Shown here piece after piece: positions 23,254-34,696 of a stretch of 64,000 nucleotides of DNA; the stretch's first letter is position 1, and each line of letters starts with the position of its first letter. The notes under the pieces are model-generated. The model worked only from the letters and a program-made list of their open reading frames with translations, had not been told where the DNA came from and did not search any database. Location of the stretch: the NCBI RefSeq assembly GCF_018889995.1, contig NZ_CP076547.1:1-64000 (forward strand), given 5' to 3'. The position numbers and the translations under genes are program-made. This stretch comes from Subtercola sp. PAMC28395. Lineage in GTDB: Bacteria; Actinomycetota; Actinomycetes; Actinomycetales; Microbacteriaceae.

Positions 23254-24321
23254 TCAGATACCCAGTCGCACATAGTAGTAACTGCCCCACTGTGGGCGGT
23301 ACTCGACGAATCGACCCCAGTCGGGAGAGTCGATCATCATGCCGTTCCCGGCGTAGATCCCGACGTGCCCGATCGAATAGATCATAAGGTCGCCCGGCTG
23401 GGCATCCGCTGCAGAGACGCGGGTGCCTGCGGCGGCCTGGTTGCTCACTGTGCGAGGAATGTTGATGCCGAATTGCTTGAAGACGTACTGGGTGAGCCCG
23501 TCGCAACCAAAGCTCGTGTCGGGGCTGGCACCGGAGCCGTAGGGAACAACACCGACGAACTGCATAGCGTAAGCGACAACTGCAGCACCACTGTAGGGGC
23601 CAGACGGCGGGTTGAAGGCAACACCAGAGGCCGTTGTCGCTGCAGTGCTGGTCGTCGACGAAACAGCAGCGACCTTGAGTGCAGCTGCCTGCGCTGCAGC
23701 CGCGGCGGCAGCCGCAGCTGCAGCGTCTTTGGCGGCCTGGAGATCTTCTTTGGTGGGTGCCTGGTAGTTGTCACGGTTCACAGCTGCGTCAGTGGCAGTG
23801 GCATCGACTTCGAGGGTCTGCTGGCCGGAGGCGAGAGCCGCCGTCTTGGCACTCGAAGGGTCGAATGCACCGTTCATGCTGAAGGCATAAGCAGGCAACG
23901 CCATCGTTGCGACGAGCGCAGCAGCCGCGGTCATGACGACGGTGCTGATGATCCCGCGTTTGGTCGGCTTGCCGATACGCCGCTTCTGCTGAGTCTGCAC
24001 TGCCGCGACCTGCTGGGTCGATCGGGCCGACCGAGGCGCCGTTGCTGGGCCCGCCGGTGATGAGCTGGGCAGAGTCGACGGCGACGCGGTTACCGCTGAC
24101 GCTGCCACCGCTGACGTTGCAAGCGGCGTGGAAGCTGCAGCACGTGTCGTCAAGGTTGACGCGGACTTCACGTCGCGGAGATGCCCGCTCGTTTCGGCAG
24201 CAGCGGCTTCGCGAAGCGAGCGCCTGGTCTGCGGAAGGCTGGCTGAGCTCGTACCTGACTCAGGGTTTCTCGGGTTGTTCTTCTGCTCGTCTGAGCCAAG
24301 CTGGTCGCTCGAAAAAGTCAA
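23254..24321 (-). CDS. membrane-anchored NlpC/P60 peptidoglycan endopeptidase
   Basis: I chose the TTG at 24321 because GGAGGA precedes it by seven bases; the frame opens at 24483. The 355-residue product has a cytoplasmic Ala/Thr/Ser-rich N-terminus and a membrane segment (STVVMTAAAALVATMALPAYAF, about 120-141). A short linker follows, then an NlpC/P60 domain with Cys in FGCDGLTQYVF and His in IGHVGIYAG, ending with DSPDWGRFVEYRPQWGSYYYV. The catalytic domain is closest to the one at 19801, the anchor to the one at 22057. First gene of a two-gene operon. Confidence 0.88.
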   Translation of the reverse strand: MTFSSDQLGSDEQKNNPRNPESGTSSASLPQTRRSLREAAAAETSGHLRDVKSASTLTTRAAASTPLATSAVAASAVTASPSTLPSSSPAGPATAPRSARSTQQVAAVQTQQKRRIGKPTKRGIISTVVMTAAAALVATMALPAYAFSMNGAFDPSSAKTAALASGQQTLEVDATATDAAVNRDNYQAPTKEDLQAAKDAAAAAAAAAAAQAAALKVAAVSSTTSTAATTASGVAFNPPSGPYSGAAVVAYAMQFVGVVPYGSGASPDTSFGCDGLTQYVFKQFGINIPRTVSNQAAAGTRVSAADAQPGDLMIYSIGHVGIYAGNGMMIDSPDWGRFVEYRPQWGSYYYVRLGI

Positions 24322-24491
24322 AATATGTTCCTCCGGCACTATGCGGCATCTAGGTATGTCGCCTTGCCACAACGGTGCTGCTCTCGGGAAACGAGCACCG
24401 CTCTCGGCTAGTTTTCTGTGTCTTGATCGCGTCGTGTGACCGTTCTCACGGCCCTCGGACTTGTTCGAGGATACGGGAGGCACCTTCGTTT

Positions 24492-24528
24492 GTCACCCCG
24501 AAACGGCGAATTGCAACAAATTGGTAAC
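24492..24528 (-). promoter_or_regulatory. possible GTNAC-type operator upstream of the NlpC/P60 operon
   Basis: The minus strand contains GTTAC then, 11 bp later, GTTGC, and further on GTGAC. GTNAC-N6-GTNAC direct repeats are the form I recall for MtrA and GlnR sites in streptomycetes. The spacing differs from the 9-bp arrays before 18191 and 19801, so the link is weak. Confidence 0.25.
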
Positions 24529-24541
24529 GAAGACTTTCCGT

Positions 24542-26436
<1,895 letters not shown>

Positions 26437-26510
26437 ACTCGCCTGAACCCTGAACCCGTCTGAACTCTGGACCTGCCCGAACACTGGGCCGGCCTGAACC
26501 TGGATCTGAA

Positions 26511-26556
26511 CGAAGAAAGAGCCTCCCGAATCAGCTTTCGGAAGGCTCTTTCTTCG
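26511..26556. terminator. bidirectional terminator between serC and the DUF3027 gene
   Basis: A long stem (CGAAGAAAGAGCC / GGCTCTTTCTTCG with an inner CCGAA / TTCGG) and a short loop, with A and T runs on the two sides, lies between two convergent genes. Confidence 0.85.
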
Positions 26557-26570
26557 TTTTCGCGCCTGAA

Positions 26571-27581
26571 TCAGTACGTGCGGTCGAATTCGGTGTCGTC
26601 GTCGGCGCCAGTGTCGGTCTGGTCGGTCTCGACGTCACGGATTTCACCCGAATCGTCGAAAGCTCCGACCAGGCTGTCTTCGATCAGCTCAGCGGTGTCT
26701 TCGCGCGAGGCGACGAGTCGACCCATTTCGAGCTCACCGTCGTCGAGTCCGTCGATGTCGAGCCCCTCTTCGGCGATGGTGTCGATGTCGATTCCGTCGC
26801 GATCCCTGCGCAGGGCACGTGCCGCGATCTCGCTCGCATCGATACCGTCGTCGTCGTCTTCTTCATCGTCGTCGTCTTCGTCGTCGTCGTCTTCATCGTC
26901 GTCGTCTTCATCGTCGTCGTCGCGATCGGTATCGCCGTCATCCGGTTCACCCTGACCGTTCACGTCGTCAGATTCCGATTCGTCGTCGTCGCGGTCGTCA
27001 TCATCATCGTCGTCATCGTCGAATTCGCTCTCCGAGTCATCGACGATTGCGTCGGCCGTCAACCTGTCGGCCCACGGAACCCATTCCGGCGAGAGGATCG
27101 ACGTCTCGCCCGGCAACAGTTCGACTTCGAGCACGGTCGGCTCAGTGTTGTCGCCGACGCGAGACAAGGTCGCCGTCCAGTGCCAATCGGGATAACCCGC
27201 GAGCCGTGAAGCGAAGAACAGGCTGAGCACGTGCTCGCCCTCGACCTGGTGGCCGATGAATTCACCGATGGATTCGGCGGGAGTAACCTCGGCGAGCGCA
27301 CCGCGCGCAAGGTCGACGGAGGCCAGCAGCACTGCATCTGGCTCACTGACGACGCCCGGTTCGTCGGCAGCACCCGGTTCGTCATCATCTGAGTCTTCGC
27401 CAACAGCAGCGTCTTCGCCTTCGGCGGAGCCGTCATCGGCAGCAGTTTCTCCAGATGCCGCTGACTCATCGCCCGCTGCGGCATCTGCCACAATCGGTGA
27501 TTCTGTAGCTGGGATCAGCGCGGAGGGCTCGTCCTGCGCGGCGATGCCGTCGGGTTCGGTAGCCTCTGTTCCGTCAGACAC
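26571..27581 (-). CDS. DUF3027-family protein with long acidic tract
   Basis: The 336-residue protein has a DUF3027-type core (about residues 85-175): ARGALAEVTPAESIGEFIGHQVEGEHVLSLFF, then GYPDWHWTATLSRVG and LEVELLPGE, then LSPEWVPWADRL. The first 75 residues are Ala/Glu/Asp/Ser-rich. After residue 180 there is a run dominated by Asp and Glu, encoded by GAT/GAC/GAA triplet repeats, and then an ordinary helical tail. The next gene downstream of the family is often a cold-shock protein, as here on the upstream side. Function unknown. Confidence 0.85.
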   Translation of the reverse strand: MSDGTEATEPDGIAAQDEPSALIPATESPIVADAAAGDESAASGETAADDGSAEGEDAAVGEDSDDDEPGAADEPGVVSEPDAVLLASVDLARGALAEVTPAESIGEFIGHQVEGEHVLSLFFASRLAGYPDWHWTATLSRVGDNTEPTVLEVELLPGETSILSPEWVPWADRLTADAIVDDSESEFDDDDDDDDDRDDDESESDDVNGQGEPDDGDTDRDDDDEDDDDEDDDDEDDDDEEDDDDGIDASEIAARALRRDRDGIDIDTIAEEGLDIDGLDDGELEMGRLVASREDTAELIEDSLVGAFDDSGEIRDVETDQTDTGADDDTEFDRTY

Positions 27582-27584
27582 GAC

Positions 27585-27965
27585 CTAGGCGTCCAGCTCG
27601 TCTGCGACCTTGCGAAGCAGCGCCGCGATCTTGCGGCTGTGGGCAGAATCGGGGTAACGACCCCGCTTGAGGTTGGTGCCGATGCCATCAAGGACCTTCA
27701 CGAGATCTTCGATAATGACGGCCATGTCATCGGCCGGCTTGCGGCTCAGCTTGACCATGCTCGGCGGAGCTTCGAGAACACGCACCGAGAGCGCCTGCAC
27801 CCCGCGCTTGCCATCAGCGATACCGAATTCGAGCTTCGTACCCGCTTTGACGGTGGCCCCAGCGGGCAGGGCTGACGCGTGCAGAAAGACTTCCTGGCCA
27901 TCATCTGAGCTGATGAAGCCAAAGCCCTTCTCTTCGTCGTAGAACTTAACCTTGCCGGTAGGCAT
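27585..27965 (-). CDS. cold-shock domain protein with C-terminal extension
   Basis: The 126-residue protein has an N-terminal cold-shock domain (residues 1-67) with the RNP motifs KGFGFIS and VFLHAS, which bind single-stranded RNA or DNA. It then carries a 55-residue helical extension (SRKPADDMAVIIEDLVKVLDGI...). This longer form is common in actinobacteria and distinct from the 67-residue CspA type at 36885. It lies 3 bp upstream of the DUF3027 gene, so the two are co-transcribed. Confidence 0.92.
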   Translation of the reverse strand: MPTGKVKFYDEEKGFGFISSDDGQEVFLHASALPAGATVKAGTKLEFGIADGKRGVQALSVRVLEAPPSMVKLSRKPADDMAVIIEDLVKVLDGIGTNLKRGRYPDSAHSRKIAALLRKVADELDA

Positions 27966-28056
27966 GTGTGAATCTCCTCGTGTGTTTTGCCGGAATATTG
28001 CGCTCCGGCCAGAGGTAAGCCTATTAGCTTGCTGCGGTGCCCGTATTGTTAGAGGG

Positions 28057-28305
28057 GTGACTAATCCAAATACCCCCGTGATTCACCGGGGTGAGCGCGC
28101 TCTCGCGTACATGATCGCCGGTGTCGCCGGTCTCTCCATCATCTGCATGATCCTCGGCATCATCTCAGGGTTTGCGCACTTCACGCTCGTGCCGGTTGTT
28201 CTCGTTTTTCCGCTGTTCGGCTTTCCGGTGACCATCGTGCTCATCATCGCCCTCGTCATCATGAACGCCGTTCGCCGATCCCGCGAGGCTCGTAGCTCCA
28301 GATGA
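28057..28305 (+). CDS. small two-helix membrane protein
   Basis: The 82-residue product starts at GTG 28057; TATTGT seven bases upstream suggests a leaderless transcript. It has two hydrophobic segments (about residues 18-40 and 45-68) joined by a short loop, and a basic C-terminus (RRSREARSSR). The stop overlaps the start of the helicase-partner gene (ATGA at 28302), so it leads a coupled operon. Family not assigned. Confidence 0.75.
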   Translation: MTNPNTPVIHRGERALAYMIAGVAGLSIICMILGIISGFAHFTLVPVVLVFPLFGFPVTIVLIIALVIMNAVRRSREARSSR

Positions 28306-30095
28306 GCGACACGCTCGCTCTGGCCGGCCGACTGCAGACGGAGAGCGACGATGCCCTCATCACTCTGCTGACGGCGCGCCACCTGAGCAAACGCGACCTC
28401 CGCGACTTCTTCGATCTGGCCGACGCGCTGCTTTCGCCCGATTCGGTTCACGAGGCGCTCACTCACCTCGACCGCCACACACTCGGCCAGATCGCAACCG
28501 GCGCCGTCGACACAACAACCGCGACCCCAGCACTCCGCGCCGCGTTCTCCCTCATGCTGCTCGTCGAAGAAGACGGCCGTTTCGAGCCCTACGACAGCGT
28601 GCGCAGCGTTCTCCTGGCATGGCCCGATCGGGGCCTGCCCTCCATCGACGAACTCGTCTCTGGCGTCGCACCCGCCTCGGCGGCACCTCCCTCACAAGCA
28701 GCGGGCGCCAAGACCGACGAGATCGCTGCAGAGCGTGCCTTCGAGACGACCGTCGCCGTCACCGAACTCGCGACGGCCCTCCAGACTGCTCCGGCCCGCG
28801 AACTCGCCAAAGGCGGCCTCGCCGTGCCAGACGCGAAGAGGCTTGCCGCTGCAACAGGTCTTGCCCCAGAGGCAATGAATTCGATCCTCCGCGTGTCGAC
28901 GATCGCGGGCCTGACCCACCGTGAGGGTGCATCGTGGTTCGGCTCTGCCGCAGCAGGCGAATGGATGCTGCAACCACTCGCGCGTCGCTGGGGCACCCTC
29001 GCCTCGGCCTGGCTCGACGCGCTGCCCCCGCAGATCGTCGACGTTCTGCGGTCTCGGTTGGATTCCGTCTGGGGTGAACCACTGGCGGAGTATCTCCGGT
29101 GGCTGTACCCCGCAGGTGGCGATGAGCTCGCGGAGCAGATCGACGAGTTCACGATCGATGCGGAGCGCCTCGGCATTGCCGGCCTAGGGCTGGCAAGTGC
29201 CGCAGGGGCCGCCCTGCTCCAAGACGGAGAAGAAGAGGCGACCGCAGCGTTGTCGCCCCTGCTGCCCGCAGAAGTCTCGACGGTCTACCTGCAACACGAC
29301 CTGACCGTGGTCGCGCCCGGGCCACTGCTGCCAGAGATCGACCGCACCCTTCGTGCCATGGCCCACGTCGAGAGCCGGTCGATCGCGTCGACCTATCGCA
29401 TCTCGTCTGGCTCGATCGCCAGGGCTCTTGCTGCGGGGTACACCGCCGCGGGGATCCGGAGCTTTCTGCAGAGCATCTCTTCGAGCGGCATTCCCCAGCC
29501 TCTCGACTACCTGATCTCCGAGTCGAGCGCCCGGTACGGTCTGCTGCGGGCAGGTTCGCTCGACGACCTGGGCAGCTACGTGCGCTCCGACGACGGGCAG
29601 TTGCTGCACACCATCGCCGTCGACCAGAGCCTCAGTTCGCTCGGGCTGGTCTTCTCCGGTGACAGCCGACTCACGAGCCGGTTCAGCCTCGAGACGGTGT
29701 ACTGGCTGCTGGTGGATGCCCGGTACCCGGTCATCGCAGAAGCAGGCTCCGGTGAGCCCTTCACCCTCACCCGGTTTCCGAGTGCACCAGCGCGCGCTGA
29801 GGTGACCACTCGACCCGTGGACGAGCTCATCAACCGCCTCAGAGGCAGCGGAGTGCGGCCGGGTACTGATACGGCCGAAGCCTGGCTGGTGCGCCAACTC
29901 GACGTCGCAGTCAAGGCGAAGTCGACGGTTCTGGTCACGGTGAAGGTGCCCAACGGTTCGGAGATGAGCTTCCTGGTCGTTCCTACGAGTCTGGGTAGTG
30001 GTCGCCTGCGAGCAACCGATCCGAAAGCCGGTGTCGAGCGCACGCTCCCCCTGGCGAGCATCACCCAGGTGCAGGTCGTCAGCTCCGTGGCCTGA
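28302..30095 (+). CDS. helicase-associated (XPB/Ssl2-type) domain protein
   Basis: The 597-residue protein carries the actinobacterial helicase-associated domain. It begins LAGRLQTESDDALITLLTARHLS, contains a winged-helix-like region (about residues 190-260), and has the characteristic LQHDLTVVAPGPLLPEIDRTLRAMAHVES segment at about 330-360. It has no Walker motifs. Its neighbour at 30167 is an XPB-type helicase that also begins with an AhelLike region, and the two commonly occur together. A role in DNA repair is inferred. Confidence 0.88.
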   Translation: MSDTLALAGRLQTESDDALITLLTARHLSKRDLRDFFDLADALLSPDSVHEALTHLDRHTLGQIATGAVDTTTATPALRAAFSLMLLVEEDGRFEPYDSVRSVLLAWPDRGLPSIDELVSGVAPASAAPPSQAAGAKTDEIAAERAFETTVAVTELATALQTAPARELAKGGLAVPDAKRLAAATGLAPEAMNSILRVSTIAGLTHREGASWFGSAAAGEWMLQPLARRWGTLASAWLDALPPQIVDVLRSRLDSVWGEPLAEYLRWLYPAGGDELAEQIDEFTIDAERLGIAGLGLASAAGAALLQDGEEEATAALSPLLPAEVSTVYLQHDLTVVAPGPLLPEIDRTLRAMAHVESRSIASTYRISSGSIARALAAGYTAAGIRSFLQSISSSGIPQPLDYLISESSARYGLLRAGSLDDLGSYVRSDDGQLLHTIAVDQSLSSLGLVFSGDSRLTSRFSLETVYWLLVDARYPVIAEAGSGEPFTLTRFPSAPARAEVTTRPVDELINRLRGSGVRPGTDTAEAWLVRQLDVAVKAKSTVLVTVKVPNGSEMSFLVVPTSLGSGRLRATDPKAGVERTLPLASITQVQVVSSVA

Positions 30096-30166
30096 CCGGG
30101 GTCACCGAAGGCTGCACTCGCCCTCGCGCCGGCGGCTCGGTATTGCGGGCTGTAAACTTGACAGCT

Positions 30167-31807
30167 ATGCCCGATGGCCCCCTGATCGTTCAAAGCGATC
30201 GCACCGTTCTGCTCGAAGTCGCCCACCCCGACGCCGACACCGCCCGCCACGAGCTGGCCGTCTTCGCCGAGCTCGAACGGGCACCCGAGCACATCCACAC
30301 CTATCGCATCACCCGGCTCGGTCTCTGGAACGCCCGCGCCGCCGGCCACACCGCCGAAGAGATCCTCGGCACGCTCGAGCGCTACTCGAAGTTCGCCATC
30401 CCCCAGTCGGTGTCGATCGACATCGCCGAGACGGTTGCACGCTACGGGCGCCTCGTCATAGAGCGGCAGTCCGACGGCGTGCTCACCCTCCGCTCCACCG
30501 ATGAAGCAGTGCTTGCTGAGATCGTCAAGGGCAAGCGCATCTCGCCGCTGCTGCCATCGAAGCTGGCGTCAGACACCTACGTGATCGAGCCCTGGGCCCG
30601 GGGGCAGCTGAAGCAGGAGCTCACCAAGCTCGGGTGGCCTGCAGAAGATTTCGCCGGATACACCCCGGGTACCCCGCACGAGATCTCGCTTGCCGAAGAC
30701 GGCTGGCACCTGCGCGACTACCAGCAGAAGGCCATCGACAACTTCTTCGAACGCGGTTCAGGCGTCGTGGTACTCCCCTGCGGCGCCGGCAAGACGTTGG
30801 TCGGCGCCGGCGCAATGGCCACCGCGAAGACCAACACGCTCATCCTCGTGACGAACACGGTCTCTGCCCGCCAGTGGCGTTCAGAACTGCTCAAGCGCAC
30901 CTCGCTGACCGAAGACGAGATCGGCGAGTACTCCGGCCAGGTCAAGGAGGTCAAGCCCGTGACCATCGCGACCTACCAGATCCTCACAGCCAAGAGGAAG
31001 GGCGCCTACGCGCACCTGGAGCTCCTCGACGCCCTTGACTGGGGGCTGGTCGTCTACGACGAGGTGCATCTGCTGCCCGCACCCGTCTTCAAGCTCACAG
31101 CCGAGCTGCAGGCCCGACGTCGGCTCGGCCTCACGGCCACCCTGGTGCGCGAAGACGGCCGGGAAGGCGATGTGTTCAGCCTGATCGGGCCGAAACGCTT
31201 CGACGCCCCCTGGAAGGAGATCGAGGCGCAGGGGTTCATCTCGCCGGCCGAATGCTTCGAGGTCCGCATCGACCTGCCCCAGACCGACCGGCTCATCTAC
31301 GCCGCCGCCTCCGACGATGAGCGCTACCGGCTCGCTGCGACAGCACCCGCCAAACTCGACGTCGTGAAGCAGCTCGTTGCGAAACACCACGGCGAGCGCA
31401 TTCTCGTCATCGGCCAGTACCTCGACCAGCTCGACACGCTCGCCGCCGAGCTGGGCGTGCCCGAGCTCACCGGCTCGACACCCATTGTCGAAAGGGAGCG
31501 CCTGTACCAGGCCTTCAGAGACGGCGACGAGCCCATTCTTGTCGTCAGCAAGGTCGCCAACTTCTCCGTCGATCTGCCCGAGGCCACCGTGGCGATTCAG
31601 GTCTCCGGTTCGTTCGGTTCCCGGCAGGAGGAGGCCCAGCGTCTCGGTCGCCTGCTCCGCCCGAAGGAGTCAGGTCTTTCTGCGAACTTCTACACGCTGG
31701 TGGCCCGCGACACCGTCGACCAGGATTTCGCCCAGAACCGGCAGCGTTTTCTCGCCGAGCAGGGCTACAGCTACACGATTCTGGATGCCCAGTCCCTGGC
31801 CGCGTAA
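30167..31807 (+). CDS. XPB-type DNA repair helicase
   Basis: The 546-residue superfamily 2 helicase starts at ATG 30167 (MPDGPLIVQSDRTVLLEV); TAAACT upstream may be a -10 box. Motifs: Walker A in PCGAGKT, DEVH in VVYDEVHLLPAP, RLGLTATLVR as motif III, and GSFGSRQEEAQRLGRLLRP as motif VI. The N-terminal 130 residues form the damage-recognition-like domain of bacterial and archaeal XPB. It should unwind DNA with ATP; the partner is the gene at 28302. 71 bp separate the two. Confidence 0.92.
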   Translation: MPDGPLIVQSDRTVLLEVAHPDADTARHELAVFAELERAPEHIHTYRITRLGLWNARAAGHTAEEILGTLERYSKFAIPQSVSIDIAETVARYGRLVIERQSDGVLTLRSTDEAVLAEIVKGKRISPLLPSKLASDTYVIEPWARGQLKQELTKLGWPAEDFAGYTPGTPHEISLAEDGWHLRDYQQKAIDNFFERGSGVVVLPCGAGKTLVGAGAMATAKTNTLILVTNTVSARQWRSELLKRTSLTEDEIGEYSGQVKEVKPVTIATYQILTAKRKGAYAHLELLDALDWGLVVYDEVHLLPAPVFKLTAELQARRRLGLTATLVREDGREGDVFSLIGPKRFDAPWKEIEAQGFISPAECFEVRIDLPQTDRLIYAAASDDERYRLAATAPAKLDVVKQLVAKHHGERILVIGQYLDQLDTLAAELGVPELTGSTPIVERERLYQAFRDGDEPILVVSKVANFSVDLPEATVAIQVSGSFGSRQEEAQRLGRLLRPKESGLSANFYTLVARDTVDQDFAQNRQRFLAEQGYSYTILDAQSLAA

Positions 31808-31913
31808 CCACAGCGTTCCACCGCGAACCTTCAGCAGTGGCGCGGCCAGTAGGCGCAATTCGCCTTGATCTAACTCTCAGGAAGCATTCAGCGTACCTGC
31901 AGATAATAGAGGC

Positions 31914-32603
31914 ATGACCGGACCACGCATTCTCATCGTCGACGACGAGCCGAACATCCGCGACCTGCTCACCACCAGCCTGCGCTTCGCCGGCTTTGCG
32001 GTTCGAGCCGTCAGCAACGGAGCCCAGACCATCTCCGCCGTGCTCGAAGAAGAGCCGGACCTGATCATTCTCGACGTCATGCTGCCCGACATGAACGGTT
32101 TCGGTGTCACCAAGCGACTGCGTGCCGCCGGGTACACCGCGCCCATTCTCTTTCTCACCGCCAAAGACGACACCGAAGACAAGATCACCGGCCTCACCGT
32201 CGGCGGCGACGACTACGTCACCAAACCGTTCAGTCTCGACGAGATCGTGGCCCGCATCAAGGCGATTCTGCGTCGTACGATGCAGGCCGACGAAGATGCG
32301 ATCATCCGCGCCGGTGAACTCACCATGGACCAGGACACCCACGAGGTGTTCGTGGCAGACACGGCGATCGAGCTGAGCCCGACGGAGTTCAAGCTGCTGC
32401 GCTACCTCATGCTGAACCCCAACCGGGTGCTTTCGAAGGCCCAGATTCTCGACCACGTGTGGGAATACGACTTCAACGGCGACGCCGGCATCGTGGAGTC
32501 ATACATCTCCTACCTGCGCCGCAAGCTCGACCAGTACTCCGAAGAGTCGTTGATCCAGACCAAGCGGGGCTTCGGGTACATGCTGAAGGTCAGCAAGGTC
32601 TGA
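31914..32603 (+). CDS. OmpR-family response regulator
   Basis: The 229-residue protein has a receiver domain (1-120) with Asp10-Asp11, phosphoacceptor Asp54 (IILDVMLPD), Thr in LTAKDD and Lys in VTKPFS. A winged-helix effector (about 130-226) ends in TKRGFGYML. It precedes the sensor kinase at 32748 by 144 bp and is almost certainly its partner. It resembles the TcrA/TrcR group of actinobacteria; the signal is unknown. Confidence 0.92.
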   Translation: MTGPRILIVDDEPNIRDLLTTSLRFAGFAVRAVSNGAQTISAVLEEEPDLIILDVMLPDMNGFGVTKRLRAAGYTAPILFLTAKDDTEDKITGLTVGGDDYVTKPFSLDEIVARIKAILRRTMQADEDAIIRAGELTMDQDTHEVFVADTAIELSPTEFKLLRYLMLNPNRVLSKAQILDHVWEYDFNGDAGIVESYISYLRRKLDQYSEESLIQTKRGFGYMLKVSKV

Positions 32604-32747
32604 ATAGGTGCCGCGCCCGCTGGGCGCCGGGTTCGTGATGACCTCCGGCACTGCCTTCCTGCCAAGTGAATCGCACACCGCGACGGTGACAGGCCAGGCG
32701 GGGCACATCATCTCCACAGCGACCACAGCGTAATCTGTTAGGCACTC

Positions 32748-34529
32748 ATGGCCGTCTCTCCCTCCACGTTCTGGAACTCGATTTCACTGCGCACCAAGAT
32801 AACCGGTGTGACAGTGCTGATGCTGACGTTCGGGCTCATCATCGCGGGAATCGGAACGATGACGGTGCTGAGGTCGTACCTCCTGAACCAGGTCGATTCG
32901 CAGTTACGCGGCGCCTACACCGACATCTCGCCGTTCCTCGGCTCTGGGGCAAGCGCCCTGCTGTTCAAACTCGATGACGTCGAGTCAGCTCCGAAGGAGT
33001 ACTACGTAGCCCTGATCGGGCCGAACGGCTCTGTCACCGTGAACAACTGGGGCTCGCAGCCCGCGTCAGAAGAACCGTCAGTCACCGGGCTGCCCACCAC
33101 TCCGTCGCTCGATGCCCAGGCACAGTCCCCCGTCTTCATCCTCTCCTCCACGGGTGGTAAGACCGAGTGGCACGCTGCCGTGCGCACCGTGGGCCTGCAG
33201 GACGGCAGCTACGGCACCCTGGTCATCGCTTCGTCGCTCGAGAAGACCGACAGTGTCACCACTACATACCTTTCGATCTTCCTCGCCTTCGGGGTCGGCG
33301 TCGTGGTGCTCGGCGCCATGCTCACCCGGCTCCTGGTCAGCAGCACTTTCACTCCCCTGCGCGCCGTCGAGAAGACGGCCGCTGAAATCGCCAACGGGGA
33401 CTTCAGCCAGCGCATGGCCGGTGACACCCCGAACACCGAAGTCGGCCGACTCAACCGTTCACTCAACACCATGCTGAGCCGGATCGACACGGCCTTCACC
33501 GACCGGGCGAAGACCATCGACCAGATGAGGCGCTTCGTCGGCGATGCCAGCCATGAACTTCGCACTCCCCTGGTGTCTGTGCGGGGTTACGCCGAGCTCT
33601 ACCGCATGGGTGCGCTCCAGACCCCCGAAGAGGTCGCCAAAGCCATGGACCGCATCGAGAAAGAAGCGATCCGCATGGGCGCGCTCGTCGAAGACCTTCT
33701 CGAACTCGCCCGCCTCGACGAGACCCGGCCGATGAACCTCGAGCGCATCGACCTGGTACCGATCGCTGTCGATGCCGCATTGGATGCCCGGGCCTCCAGC
33801 CCCGAACGTGTCGTGTCGATCATCCTGCCCCGGTCGTCGCAGCCTGTCAGCTTCGTACCGGCCGTCGACTCCGCTACGAACCCGCCGGTCGGAATGACGG
33901 GTGATGCGGCAGTCGCTGGTCAGAACCCGCTCTCGGGCGCCGACGAGAAGGCCAGCAACCTGACCGGGCCGATCGGATTCGCGGGCGCGACCCTCGCACG
34001 ACTCAGGCGTCGGCCTCGCACAGGAGTGGTTGCTCCCGTCGACCCGAGAACGGGAGCTCCCGTGGAGCTGGTGCCCGCTGACGTCGCGTTGTCGAGCATT
34101 GATTCCGAGGACCGAGGCGGTGTCGCACCGATCGTCATGGCTGACGAGAACAAGATCCGCCAGGTCGTCGCGAATCTCATCGGCAACGCTCTGCGGTTCA
34201 CCCCCTCAGACAGCCCCATCGAGGTGTCGATCCAGGTCGACGAGGCCCGGCGCGTGGCCATCCTCGACGTCATCGACCACGGAGAGGGAATCCCGCCGCA
34301 GATCCGCGAGAAGATCTTCCAGCGGTTCTGGCGTGCGGACTCCTCCCGCACCCGCGAGACGGGCGGCAGTGGCCTCGGGCTCGCGATCGTGTCGTCGATC
34401 ATCGCTGCACACCACGGCACCGTCGAGGCCGTCGAGACTACGGGAGGCGGCGCGACATTCCGCGTCACCCTCCCACTGGCCCCGATCGTTGCCTCCTCAG
34501 CTCCGGGCACGGCCCCAGCTACCGCCTGA
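32748..34529 (+). CDS. HAMP sensor histidine kinase with inserted segment
   Basis: The 593-residue kinase has a membrane segment at about residues 17-40, an extracytoplasmic sensor domain (about 45-175), and a second membrane segment (about 172-195). A HAMP domain follows (about 197-255), then a dimerisation domain with phosphoacceptor His269 (GDASHELRTP). The ATPase domain has the N box near Asn476, then G1 DHGEG and G2 GGSGLGLAIV. Between the two there are about 90 extra residues, rich in Pro, Ala and Gly, not usual in this family. Partner of the regulator at 31914. Confidence 0.92.
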   Translation: MAVSPSTFWNSISLRTKITGVTVLMLTFGLIIAGIGTMTVLRSYLLNQVDSQLRGAYTDISPFLGSGASALLFKLDDVESAPKEYYVALIGPNGSVTVNNWGSQPASEEPSVTGLPTTPSLDAQAQSPVFILSSTGGKTEWHAAVRTVGLQDGSYGTLVIASSLEKTDSVTTTYLSIFLAFGVGVVVLGAMLTRLLVSSTFTPLRAVEKTAAEIANGDFSQRMAGDTPNTEVGRLNRSLNTMLSRIDTAFTDRAKTIDQMRRFVGDASHELRTPLVSVRGYAELYRMGALQTPEEVAKAMDRIEKEAIRMGALVEDLLELARLDETRPMNLERIDLVPIAVDAALDARASSPERVVSIILPRSSQPVSFVPAVDSATNPPVGMTGDAAVAGQNPLSGADEKASNLTGPIGFAGATLARLRRRPRTGVVAPVDPRTGAPVELVPADVALSSIDSEDRGGVAPIVMADENKIRQVVANLIGNALRFTPSDSPIEVSIQVDEARRVAILDVIDHGEGIPPQIREKIFQRFWRADSSRTRETGGSGLGLAIVSSIIAAHHGTVEAVETTGGGATFRVTLPLAPIVASSAPGTAPATA

Positions 34530-34696
34530 GCGAAACACGACCCGAGTGACCGGACGCCGCTTCGAGATCGCCCCGGCGCGCTGAAGCCCGACGCGGAAGC
34601 CACGCAGGAGAAGGGCAGCCGCACAACGAAGGCTGCGGGCCGAGGCCGACGGGAAGCGACGAAGCGCACGCAGCGGCACCGTGGCGAGGCCGGCGG

